Source: Ralstonia sp. A12
Lineage (GTDB): Bacteria > Pseudomonadota > Gammaproteobacteria > Burkholderiales > Burkholderiaceae
DNA: 64,000 nucleotides
Assembly (NCBI RefSeq): GCF_000801955.1
Contig: NZ_JSZO01000001.1
Location: 620,001-684,000, forward strand
Reading direction: 5' to 3'
Part shown: piece by piece, positions 57,183 to 64,000 of the stretch
Position numbering within the stretch: position 1 is the stretch's first letter
How the letters are laid out: each line of letters opens with the position of its first letter
Made by a program: the position numbers and the translations under genes
The notes under the pieces: model-generated
The model's input: the letters and a program-made list of their open reading frames with translations, nothing else
What the model was told of the DNA's origin: nothing
Database searches by the model: none

Positions 57183-59837
57183 ATGGCTGAACACTCCGCT
57201 CCGGCTCTGGAGATCGACCCGAAATACGGCCCCTTCGACAAGCACACGCCAATGATGCAGCAGTACCTTCGCTTGAAGGCTGGGCATCCGAACACGCTTG
57301 TCTTCTATCGCATGGGCGATTTCTACGAGCTCTTCTTCGAAGACGCCGAGAAAGCCTCCCGCCTGCTCGACATCACGCTTACCGCACGCGGCAGCTCCAA
57401 CGGGCACCCGATCCGCATGGCGGGCATTCCGTTCCACGCTGCCGAGCAATACCTTGCCAAGCTGGTCAAGCTGGGCGAGTCGGTCGCCATCTGCGAGCAG
57501 ATTGGAGACCCGGCCACCACAAAGGGCCCAGTTGAGCGCAAGGTCGTACGCGTGGTCACGCCTGGCACGTTGACGGATGCGGCGCTGCTGTCCGACAAGG
57601 TCAACAACCACCTGCTGGCCATCGCAAACCTGCCAGGCAAGCGCGGCAGCGCACCACTCATCGGCCTTGCATGGCTCAACCTGGTTGGCGGCGAGCTGCG
57701 CATGATGGAGTGCAGCCCCGACCAGCTCGAGCGCGAACTCGAACGCATCCGCCCCGCTGAAGTGCTGGCCGATGATGCAACGCTCAACGCCATCCAGATC
57801 GACGTTGCCCGCACACGATTGCCCGATTGGCACTTCGACGTGGAAGCCGGCACGCGCCGTCTGCGCGAGCAACTCGGCGTCGCAAGCCTCGTCGCCTTTG
57901 GCGCGGAAACGTTGACGGCTGCACTGGCCGCCGCCGGCGCGCTGCTGAACTATGCAGCCGCCACGCAAGGCCAGTCGCTGCGCCACGTGATCGGCCTGAC
58001 CGTCGAGCATGAGAGCGAATTCATCGGCCTGGACACCGCCACGCGCCGCAACCTGGAATTGACGGAGACGCTGCGCGGTCAGGAATCGCCGACGCTGTTC
58101 TCGTTGCTCGATACGTGCGCGACCAGCATGGGCAGCCGCCTGCTGCGCCACTGGCTGCACCATCCGCTGCGCGATCGCGCGGTGCCGCAGGCGCGTCAGC
58201 AGGCCATCGAGACCTTGCTCGAAGGCGATTGGCAGACGCTGCGTGCAACGTTGCGCACGCTGTCGGATGTGGAACGCATTACCGGGCGGCTGGCGTTGTT
58301 GAGTGCACGCCCGCGCGATCTGTCTTCACTGCGCGATACGCTCGCGCGCCTGCCTGAGATTCGCGAAGAACTCCCGCAGAGCGATGCCGCGCCGCTGCTG
58401 GCTGAACTGTATGCAGCGCTCACGCTGCCCGAAGACGCCCACGCCCTGCTGCAGCGCGCCGTGATGGCTGAACCCGCTGCCATGGTGCGTGACGGCGGCG
58501 TCATCGCCCGCGGCTACGATGCCGATCTGGACGAGCTGCGCGATATCTCCGAGAACTGTGGCCAGTTCCTCGTCGACCTGGAAGCCCGCGAGCGCGAGCG
58601 CACCGGCATCGCCAACCTGCGCGTCGAATACAACCGCGTGCACGGCTTCTATATTGAGGTCACCAACGGCCAGGCAGCCAAGGTGCCCGATGACTACCGC
58701 CGCCGCCAAACGCTCAAGAACGCCGAGCGCTACATCACGCCTGAACTGAAAGCGTTTGAAGACAAGGCGCTCTCCGCGCAAGACCGCGCGCTGTCGCGCG
58801 AAAAGCTGCTCTACGAAGAGCTGCTGCAGAAGCTGCTGCCGCACCTGGCCGAGTTCAAGCGCATCGCCGCCGCTCTTGCGCAGGCCGACGTGCTGGCCAC
58901 GCTGGCCGAGCGCGCGTATGCGCTGTCGTGGTCGCGCCCGACGTTGACGGATGCCCCGGGCATCGAACTCGCGCGCGCACGCCATCCCGTGGTCGAACAG
59001 CAAGTCGAACAGTTCGTCGCCAACGACTGCGTCCTGCAGGAAGCACGCAAGCTGTTGCTCATCACCGGCCCGAACATGGGCGGTAAATCAACCTTCATGC
59101 GCCAGACCGCGCTGGTTGTACTGCTCGCCTACGTGGGCGCGTTCGTACCGGCGGAAGGCGCGACCATCGGCCCGATCGACCGCATCTTCACGCGTATCGG
59201 CGCAGCGGATGACTTGGCGGGTGGGCGCTCCACCTTCATGGTCGAGATGACCGAAGCCGCCGCCATCCTGCATCGCGCCACGGCCAACAGCCTGGTGCTG
59301 ATGGATGAGATCGGGCGTGGAACGAGCACCTTCGATGGTCTCGCACTCGCCTGGGCGATCGCGCGCCATCTGCTGTCGCACAACCGCAGCCACACGCTAT
59401 TCGCCACGCACTACTTCGAGCTGACACAACTGCCGCAGGAGTTTGCGCAGGCCGCCAACGTGCACCTCTCTGCGGTGGAACACGGCGACGGCATCGTCTT
59501 CCTGCACGCCGTGCAAGAAGGCCCCGCCAGCCAAAGCTACGGCCTGCAGGTCGCACAACTGGCGGGCGTGCCGCAGCCGGTCATTCGCGCCGCGCGCAAG
59601 CGGCTGGCCTGGCTGGAGCAGCACTCCGCCGATACCGGCGCCACGCCGCAACTCGATCTCTTCGCCCTCGCAGCGGAAACCCCCATCGACGATGAGGATG
59701 AAGACGAGACACCCGCCGACGTAGCCAACAGCGCGCTGGCGGATGCAATGGCCGACATCGACCCCGACGACATGACGCCGCGTGAAGCGCTCGACGCGCT
59801 GTACCGGCTCAAGGCGTTGTCCAACCCATCTGCCTGA
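57183..59837 (+). CDS. mutS: DNA mismatch repair protein MutS
   Basis: 884 aa, ATG 57183. The mismatch-reading domain I has [20 protein letters not shown] (the F-x-E type wedge as GDFYELF). Lever and clamp domains follow, then the ATPase: Walker [35 protein letters not shown], Walker [15 protein letters not shown] and [11 protein letters not shown]. It ends with the tetramerisation region ([18 protein letters not shown]). Full length. Recognises mismatches and recruits MutL. Its stop overlaps the next ATG. Confidence 0.97.
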   Translation: MAEHSAPALEIDPKYGPFDKHTPMMQQYLRLKAGHPNTLVFYRMGDFYELFFEDAEKASRLLDITLTARGSSNGHPIRMAGIPFHAAEQYLAKLVKLGESVAICEQIGDPATTKGPVERKVVRVVTPGTLTDAALLSDKVNNHLLAIANLPGKRGSAPLIGLAWLNLVGGELRMMECSPDQLERELERIRPAEVLADDATLNAIQIDVARTRLPDWHFDVEAGTRRLREQLGVASLVAFGAETLTAALAAAGALLNYAAATQGQSLRHVIGLTVEHESEFIGLDTATRRNLELTETLRGQESPTLFSLLDTCATSMGSRLLRHWLHHPLRDRAVPQARQQAIETLLEGDWQTLRATLRTLSDVERITGRLALLSARPRDLSSLRDTLARLPEIREELPQSDAAPLLAELYAALTLPEDAHALLQRAVMAEPAAMVRDGGVIARGYDADLDELRDISENCGQFLVDLEARERERTGIANLRVEYNRVHGFYIEVTNGQAAKVPDDYRRRQTLKNAERYITPELKAFEDKALSAQDRALSREKLLYEELLQKLLPHLAEFKRIAAALAQADVLATLAERAYALSWSRPTLTDAPGIELARARHPVVEQQVEQFVANDCVLQEARKLLLITGPNMGGKSTFMRQTALVVLLAYVGAFVPAEGATIGPIDRIFTRIGAADDLAGGRSTFMVEMTEAAAILHRATANSLVLMDEIGRGTSTFDGLALAWAIARHLLSHNRSHTLFATHYFELTQLPQEFAQAANVHLSAVEHGDGIVFLHAVQEGPASQSYGLQVAQLAGVPQPVIRAARKRLAWLEQHSADTGATPQLDLFALAAETPIDDEDEDETPADVANSALADAMADIDPDDMTPREALDALYRLKALSNPSA

Positions 59838-60922
59838 TGACCCGGCTCGGCTCGGTTTCGCACACGCTCAAAGGCATCGTCATTGCGTTGGCGATGCTGG
59901 CGCCGGTTGCCTCGATGGCGGCCACCGCCGCGCCCAAGGATTCCAAGCCTTCCGCCCCGTCCAGCTTCACCTTTGCGGTCATCGGCAATGTGCCCGAACG
60001 CGCCGACGAGGAAGGCCCGGTACGCACGTTGCTCGACGCCATCGACGCCGAACACCCGGCCTTTGTCGTCCACCTGGGCAACCTGAAAGGCCGCGACGAA
60101 TCCTGCGCGGACCGCCTGCTGGAAGCACGCCACGATCTGCTCGACAGCCTGAGCGCGCCGCTCATCTACATTCCGGGCGACCATGATTGGAGCGACTGCC
60201 AGCGCCCCGCCGCTGGCCGCTTCGACCCGATCGAACGTCTGCTGCGCCTGCGCGAGTTGTTCTACCCCGACGACAACACACTCGGTCAGCGCGCCATGAC
60301 GATCATGCGCCAGTCCGATCAGGTCAAGTTCCGCAGCTACCGCGAGAACACGCGCTGGGAAACCGACGGCGTGCTGTTCGTCACCCTCAACGTGCCTGGC
60401 GACAACAACAACTACAAGACCGCCGGCGGCCGCAACGGTGAGTACGAAGACCGCCTCGAAGCCAATCGCCAGTGGCTGGCGCGCGCCTTTGCGGTTGCCC
60501 GTCAGCGCAAGGCGCCCGGTGTGGTCATCATGATGCAAGCCGACCCACTGTTCGAAGATGGCTGGGAGCGTCGTCGCGCACCCAACCTGCTGGACGGTCT
60601 GCTGCGCCGCCGCCCGCATGACGGTTATCTGGCGCTCAAGCGTCAGTTGCGCACCCTCACGCGCGACTATGACGGCGCCGTCCTGCTCATTCACGGCGCA
60701 AGCCAGAGCTTCCTGCTCGACCGCCCGCTCAAGGACGAGGACGGCCGGCCAGACCCGCATGTCATGCGCGCCCGCACGTATGGCTCACCCACGCTTGATC
60801 AATGGTTGGAAGTGTCGGTCACACCGGGCCGCATGCCGCTGTTTCACGTACGCGGCCGCCGCGTCGCCAGCGAGCCACTGCCAGAAGCCTCACCCGCACC
60901 GGCACAAAACTCGGTGCAATAA
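59837..60922 (+). CDS. Exported metallophosphoesterase-like protein
   Basis: 361 aa, ATG 59837 overlapping the mutS stop by one base. Residues 14-33 are a signal segment ending ASMAA. Motifs of the calcineurin fold are partly present: FAVIGNVPERADEEGP, FVVHLGNLKGRDESC, YIPGDHDWSDC and VLLIHGASQSF; the first Asp of the usual DxH is replaced, so catalysis is uncertain. Probably periplasmic. A terminator follows. Confidence 0.75.
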   Translation: MTRLGSVSHTLKGIVIALAMLAPVASMAATAAPKDSKPSAPSSFTFAVIGNVPERADEEGPVRTLLDAIDAEHPAFVVHLGNLKGRDESCADRLLEARHDLLDSLSAPLIYIPGDHDWSDCQRPAAGRFDPIERLLRLRELFYPDDNTLGQRAMTIMRQSDQVKFRSYRENTRWETDGVLFVTLNVPGDNNNYKTAGGRNGEYEDRLEANRQWLARAFAVARQRKAPGVVIMMQADPLFEDGWERRRAPNLLDGLLRRRPHDGYLALKRQLRTLTRDYDGAVLLIHGASQSFLLDRPLKDEDGRPDPHVMRARTYGSPTLDQWLEVSVTPGRMPLFHVRGRRVASEPLPEASPAPAQNSVQ

Positions 60923-60925
60923 AAA

Positions 60926-60945
60926 ACGGGAGCCGAGGCTCCCGT
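60926..60945. terminator. Bidirectional terminator
   Basis: acgggagcc / ggctcccgt, tight loop, preceded by AAAAA and followed by TTT, between two convergent genes. Confidence 0.8.
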
Positions 60946-60973
60946 TTCTCATGTGTGCATCAGAATCAGACGA

Positions 60974-61501
60974 TCAGTGCAGCGTGTGCGGCTTGTCGTC
61001 GTCTTCGTCTTCGTCAACCACTTCGATGCCGCTTTCGCCGTGCACGTGACCGTGCTCGATCTCTTCGGTAGTGGCTTCACGCACGTCCGTTACCTTCAGT
61101 TCGAAGCGCAACGCCATGCCAGCCAGCGGGTGATTGCCATCCAGCACAACCTTGTCTTCCGCCACGTCGGTGACAGTGTAGACAACTGCGTCTTCTTCGT
61201 CGCCGTCTTCGGGCACGCCCTCGAACTGCATGCCGACTTCGAGCGGCTCCGGAAAGCGGTCTCGCGGCTCGATCTTGATCAACTCCTGGTCGTACTCGCC
61301 GAAAGCGTCATCCGGTTCCAGTTGCAGTTTGGTCTCGAAGCCTTGCTCCTGGCCGTCGAGCGCTTCCTCGATCTTGGGGAACGTGCCATCATAGCCGCCG
61401 TGCAAGTACACCATCGGCTCATCGGATTCCTCGATGACGTTGCCCTGCGCGTCGGACAGTTTGTAAGCCACCGACACCACCGTATTCTTCGCGATTTTCA
61501 A
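60974..61501 (-). CDS. slyD: SlyD-type FKBP peptidyl-prolyl isomerase
   Basis: 175 aa with a TTG start at 61501 (LKIAKNTVVSVAYKLSDAQG): GGAG lies seven bases upstream and the family begins at this residue; an ATG nine codons earlier is possible but has no such site. FKBP part VAYKLSDAQGNVIEESDEPM, insert-in-flap domain LQLEPDDAFGEYDQELIKIE, then the FKBP close DGNHPLAGMALRFELKV. The tail has a few His and an acidic run (EHGHVHGE, DEDEDDDKP), weaker than the E. coli metal-binding tail. Chaperone and isomerase in the cytoplasm. Confidence 0.9.
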   Translation of the reverse strand: MKIAKNTVVSVAYKLSDAQGNVIEESDEPMVYLHGGYDGTFPKIEEALDGQEQGFETKLQLEPDDAFGEYDQELIKIEPRDRFPEPLEVGMQFEGVPEDGDEEDAVVYTVTDVAEDKVVLDGNHPLAGMALRFELKVTDVREATTEEIEHGHVHGESGIEVVDEDEDDDKPHTLH

Positions 61502-61512
61502 TTGCGCACTCC

Positions 61513-62754
61513 ATGAACGAAGTCCCATTATACGCTGCCGATGGCGGCGTCCAAGGCAGCGCACAAACTGCCCTTCCGGCGGGACGTCCGGCACAGTTGC
61601 TGGGCGGTCTATCACCGCGCGATTTCATGCGCACGCACTGGCAGAAGAAGCCGCTGCTGATCCGCCAGGCGCTATCGCCTGAAGAGATGCGTGCGCTGCA
61701 CTTTCCGCTGTCACCCGAGCGCGTATTGGCCCTGGCTGAACGTCCGGACGTCGAATCCCGCCTGATCGCCCAATCACGCGGGCGCTGGTCGTTCACACAA
61801 GGCCCGTTCGACGAACGCCCCCTACCCTCGCGCAAGACGCGTAACTGGTCGGTGCTCGTGCAGGGTGCGAACCTGGTCGAACCCGCGGTTGAAGCGCTCA
61901 TGCAGCGTTTCCGCTTCATCCCCGACGCGCGGCTCGATGATGTGATGATCAGCTTTGCCACCGACGGCGGCGGTGTCGGCCCGCATTTCGATTCTTACGA
62001 CGTATTCCTGCTGCAAGCCCATGGCAAGCGGCGTTGGCGCATTTCGGCGCAGGATGACCTCACCCTCGTACCGGACCTGCCGCTCAAGATCCTCGCCAAC
62101 TTCCAGCCCGAAGAAGAGTTTGTGCTGGAGCCCGGCGACATGCTGTACCTGCCCCCGCACTACGCGCACGACGGCGTGGCCGAGGGTGACTGCATGACGT
62201 ATTCGATCGGCTTCCGATCACCGTCGTACCGCGAGCTGGCCGGCCACTTCCTCGGCTTCCTGTCGCAGACGCTGGAAGACGACACCAACTTTGAAGGCCG
62301 CTACACCGACCCGGAGCAGAAACCCACGGAGCGCCCCGGCGAACTGCCTGCGGCCATGGTCAAGGCGCTCGCACAGAAGCTCAACGCGCTGCGCTGGACG
62401 CCCGAGCTTGTCGGCGAATTCCTCGGCGCCTACCTGACCGAGCCGAAGGACCACATCGACTTCATCACACAGCCGCGCCTGCCCCTCGCGCGCTTCACTG
62501 CCCGGGCACGCAAGGAAGGCGTCGTGCTGGATGCACGCACACAGGCGCTCTACAGCGGCCAGCACTTCTGGATCAACGGTGACACGTTCGAACCACCGGG
62601 TACGCTGCTTGCGTGGCTCTCAGCGTTGTCGGACCAACGCAGCGCCAGCGGAGCATCCGTCGACGCGGCAGCCGATCAGCCGGACCTGATGGACACGCTG
62701 CATGCCTGGTATGAAGAAGGTTGGCTGCGTTTGGCAGGGCCGGGTTCGCGCTGA
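61513..62754 (+). CDS. JmjC-type ribosomal oxygenase (YcfD/RoxA-like cupin)
   Basis: 413 aa, ATG 61513, divergent from slyD with 11 bp between the starts. The JmjC/cupin_4 domain has LGGLSPRDFMRTHWQKKPLL, the iron ligands in GGVGPHFDSYDVFLLQAHGK (HxD) and His in DMLYLPPHYAHDGVAEGD. A helical dimer part and winged-helix C-terminus follow. RoxA hydroxylates an arginine of ribosomal protein L16. Divergent promoters must overlap the two 5' ends. Confidence 0.9.
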   Translation: MNEVPLYAADGGVQGSAQTALPAGRPAQLLGGLSPRDFMRTHWQKKPLLIRQALSPEEMRALHFPLSPERVLALAERPDVESRLIAQSRGRWSFTQGPFDERPLPSRKTRNWSVLVQGANLVEPAVEALMQRFRFIPDARLDDVMISFATDGGGVGPHFDSYDVFLLQAHGKRRWRISAQDDLTLVPDLPLKILANFQPEEEFVLEPGDMLYLPPHYAHDGVAEGDCMTYSIGFRSPSYRELAGHFLGFLSQTLEDDTNFEGRYTDPEQKPTERPGELPAAMVKALAQKLNALRWTPELVGEFLGAYLTEPKDHIDFITQPRLPLARFTARARKEGVVLDARTQALYSGQHFWINGDTFEPPGTLLAWLSALSDQRSASGASVDAAADQPDLMDTLHAWYEEGWLRLAGPGSR

Positions 62755-62840
62755 TCCGCGTTGAAACAGATCGTTACAAAAGCGCATGAATCCCGTGTGC
62801 AGCAAGCCGGACTCAACTACACAGGGTGTGTAAAGGTCGC

Positions 62841-62846
62841 TATAAT
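62841..62846 (+). promoter_or_regulatory. Possible -10 element for the Ala/Pro lipoprotein gene
   Basis: A consensus TATAAT in an otherwise GC-rich region, 148 bp before the ATG; no good -35 is seen at the right distance. Confidence 0.4.
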
Positions 62847-62923
62847 CCGTCGCTAGCTTGCTGGCCGGGGTTGCCTTTGTGCAGCTTGGCTGGAAGCACA
62901 GAAGAAGGTGTAGTTCCAGAGCG

Positions 62924-62941
62924 ATAATTACCGGTAATTAT
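62924..62941. promoter_or_regulatory. 18-bp perfect palindrome in a 5' untranslated region
   Basis: ataattacc / ggtaattat with no loop, flanked by gcg and cgc, between the putative -10 and the lipoprotein start. A dimeric regulator site is likely. Confidence 0.55.
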
Positions 62942-62993
62942 TCATCGCGCTTTCTGTTGTCCGCTTTCCATATTCAGTTTAAGGATCGAAAAA

Positions 62994-63251
62994 ATGAAAA
63001 AGTCTCTCCTGATCGCCTCGCTGATGGCTGCTGTGGCTCTGGCTGCTTGCGGTAAGAAGGAAGAAGCTGCTGCTCCGGCTGCTGCTCCGGAAGCTTCGGC
63101 TCCGGCCGCTGCACCGGCTGCTCCGGAAGCCTCGGCTCCGGCTGCTGCTCCGGCCGCTTCGGACGCTGCTGCTGCTCCGGCCGCTCCGGCTGCCTCGGAC
63201 GCTGCTGCTGCTCCGGCTGCAGAAGCTTCGGCTCCGGCTGCCAAGCAATAA
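62994..63251 (+). CDS. Small Ala/Pro-repeat lipoprotein
   Basis: 85 aa, ATG 62994. The signal peptide MKKSLLIASLMAAVALAAC has the lipobox Cys at 19. The mature part is almost only Ala, Pro, Ser, Glu and Asp in loose repeats (AAAPEASAPAAAPA, AASDAAAAPAAPAA), so it is disordered. Similar small, abundant lipoproteins occur in Ralstonia and relatives with unknown role. Own promoter region and terminator. Confidence 0.85.
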   Translation: MKKSLLIASLMAAVALAACGKKEEAAAPAAAPEASAPAAAPAAPEASAPAAAPAASDAAAAPAAPAASDAAAAPAAEASAPAAKQ

Positions 63252-63269
63252 TCGCGTTTCTCGCGAGAC

Positions 63270-63299
63270 AAAAAAGCCGACCTTCGGGTCGGCTTTTTT
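63270..63299 (+). terminator. Rho-independent terminator of the lipoprotein gene
   Basis: aaaaaagccgacc / ggtcggctttttt with TTCG tetraloop. Confidence 0.92.
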
Positions 63300-63386
63300 C
63301 ATGGGCGCATGATCGAACAACGTCGTTGCCGTCTCCACTCGCCACTCAAAGTTGTATCTGAATCTTACAGGCCACCCGCACCCGCG

Positions 63387-64000
63387 TTAGACGGCATACC
63401 AGGGCAGCCCCTCCTCCTGATCGGCGATCGGCACATCGCCAGCATCAATGCCCAACGCCACTGCAATTGCCTGGCCCGCCAACAGCGGCGTGTTGTTCTG
63501 CTTGGACAAATGCGCAGCCACCACGGTATGCAATGCCGCGTGCCTCACGCGCGCAAGAATCGCGCTGGCGATGTCATTGGCCAAGTGACCGAAATCCCCA
63601 CCGATACGCTGCTTCAATGACCATGGATACGCCGAGTTGGCCAGCATCTCGCGGTCATGATTGCACTCCAGCACCAGCGCATGCATGTTTTCCAGATGTG
63701 CGCACAGGTACTCGGTCGACATGCCGGCGTCCGTCAATACACCGAGGCGCCGCGCACCATCATTGAAGACAAACTGCAGCGGCTCGCGCGCATCGTGCGG
63801 CACGGTATACGGCAGGATCTGCAGGTCACCAACGCTGAACATGTCATCGGCACGGCAAAAGCGCACGGCGGCTCGATCGGCACCGCGCAAGTTCACGGTG
63901 GCGCGATATGTGCCATGGCTGGTCCAGACCGGGATGTTGTATTTGGCAGCAACCGCATAGGCACTGCCAACATGATCACCATGCTCGTGCGTGACGAGAA
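63387..64000 (-). CDS. Metallo-beta-lactamase-fold hydrolase, 5' end outside window
   Basis: The frame stays open to the right edge, so the start is not seen; about 203 residues are visible. The edge codons read LVTHEHGDHVGSAYAVAAKY, the HxHxDH metal site. Later GVLTDAGMSTEYLC and LVLECNHDREML supply further ligands, and HTVVAAHLSKQNNTP is the closing His motif. This matches YycJ/WalJ-like MBL phosphodiesterases or exonucleases. Product identity beyond the fold is an inference. Confidence 0.88.
   Translation of the reverse strand, partial: LVTHEHGDHVGSAYAVAAKYNIPVWTSHGTYRATVNLRGADRAAVRFCRADDMFSVGDLQILPYTVPHDAREPLQFVFNDGARRLGVLTDAGMSTEYLCAHLENMHALVLECNHDREMLANSAYPWSLKQRIGGDFGHLANDIASAILARVRHAALHTVVAAHLSKQNNTPLLAGQAIAVALGIDAGDVPIADQEEGLPWYAV

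Noticed and set aside
63040-63250. Tandem-repeat DNA in the lipoprotein gene as a CRISPR-like or phase-variable repeat
   Set aside because: Units are irregular Ala/Pro codon repeats within an open frame, without spacers or uniform length.

Overview
The window is high-GC proteobacterial DNA in two parts. From about 36.6 kb to the end it is housekeeping chromosome (lysC, tilS, accA, an AlkA-type glycosylase, cysS, ppiA/ppiB, lpxH, cysE, trmJ, suhB, mutS, a SlyD-type FKBP, a JmjC ribosomal oxygenase). This content and order fit a Ralstonia or closely related Burkholderiaceae species. That is recognition from memory, not a search. From base 1 to about 36.5 kb it is an accessory island ending beside a tRNA-Ser(GCU) gene, a classic integration target. 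No integrase, insertion sequence or CRISPR array is visible, so the recombination genes and the other island end must lie left of the window.

Island layout. (1) 1-4.9 kb: plus-strand operon of integrative-element genes: a gp3-like protein (cut by the window edge), a membrane protein ending in a helix-turn-helix, an unknown protein, a DUF4942 protein, a small plasmid-type ORF and a putative C39-like cysteine peptidase. Hairpins follow several stop codons. (2) 4.9-5.4 kb: an XRE repressor with an 11-bp palindromic operator. (3) 5.4-9.4 kb: small cargo (GYF-domain membrane protein, secreted and membrane proteins, a tail-fibre-like gene with an in-frame amber codon, an HU-like protein with a histone-H1-like tail). 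(4) 9.5-21.1 kb: a six-gene minus-strand restriction operon, hsdM-hsdS-hsdR-YgjP-type metalloprotease-mcrB-mcrC. (5) 21.3-26.5 kb: a secreted HNH-like protein, a large PHP-SMC ATPase resembling the Ppl/TrlF defence family, and an unknown 310-aa protein. (6) 26.9-36.5 kb: a CP4-57-like module (a duplicated YfjJ/inovirus Gp2-like protein, a single-copy relative, 21-nt iteron-like repeats, a YfjI/DUF3987 protein, a second membrane-HTH protein, and an AlpA domain fused to a long unknown N-terminus beside the tRNA).

The most unusual observation is a pair of related membrane proteins, one in module 1 and one in module 6. Both have four membrane segments, a Cys-pair coiled coil and a C-terminal FtsK-gamma-like helix-turn-helix. 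Each gene carries its own family of short repeated DNA words (GTCACG in one, GCGACCG in the other), in both orientations and in several reading frames. This suggests a membrane-anchored DNA-binding system that recognises sites inside its own gene.

The core region is dense and conventional. Translational couplings include alkA/cysS, accA/tilS, ppiB/lpxH, mutS/phosphoesterase and amidotransferase/MOSC. Two tandem chemoreceptors both end in a DWETF tether. The window closes inside a metallo-beta-lactamase-fold gene.
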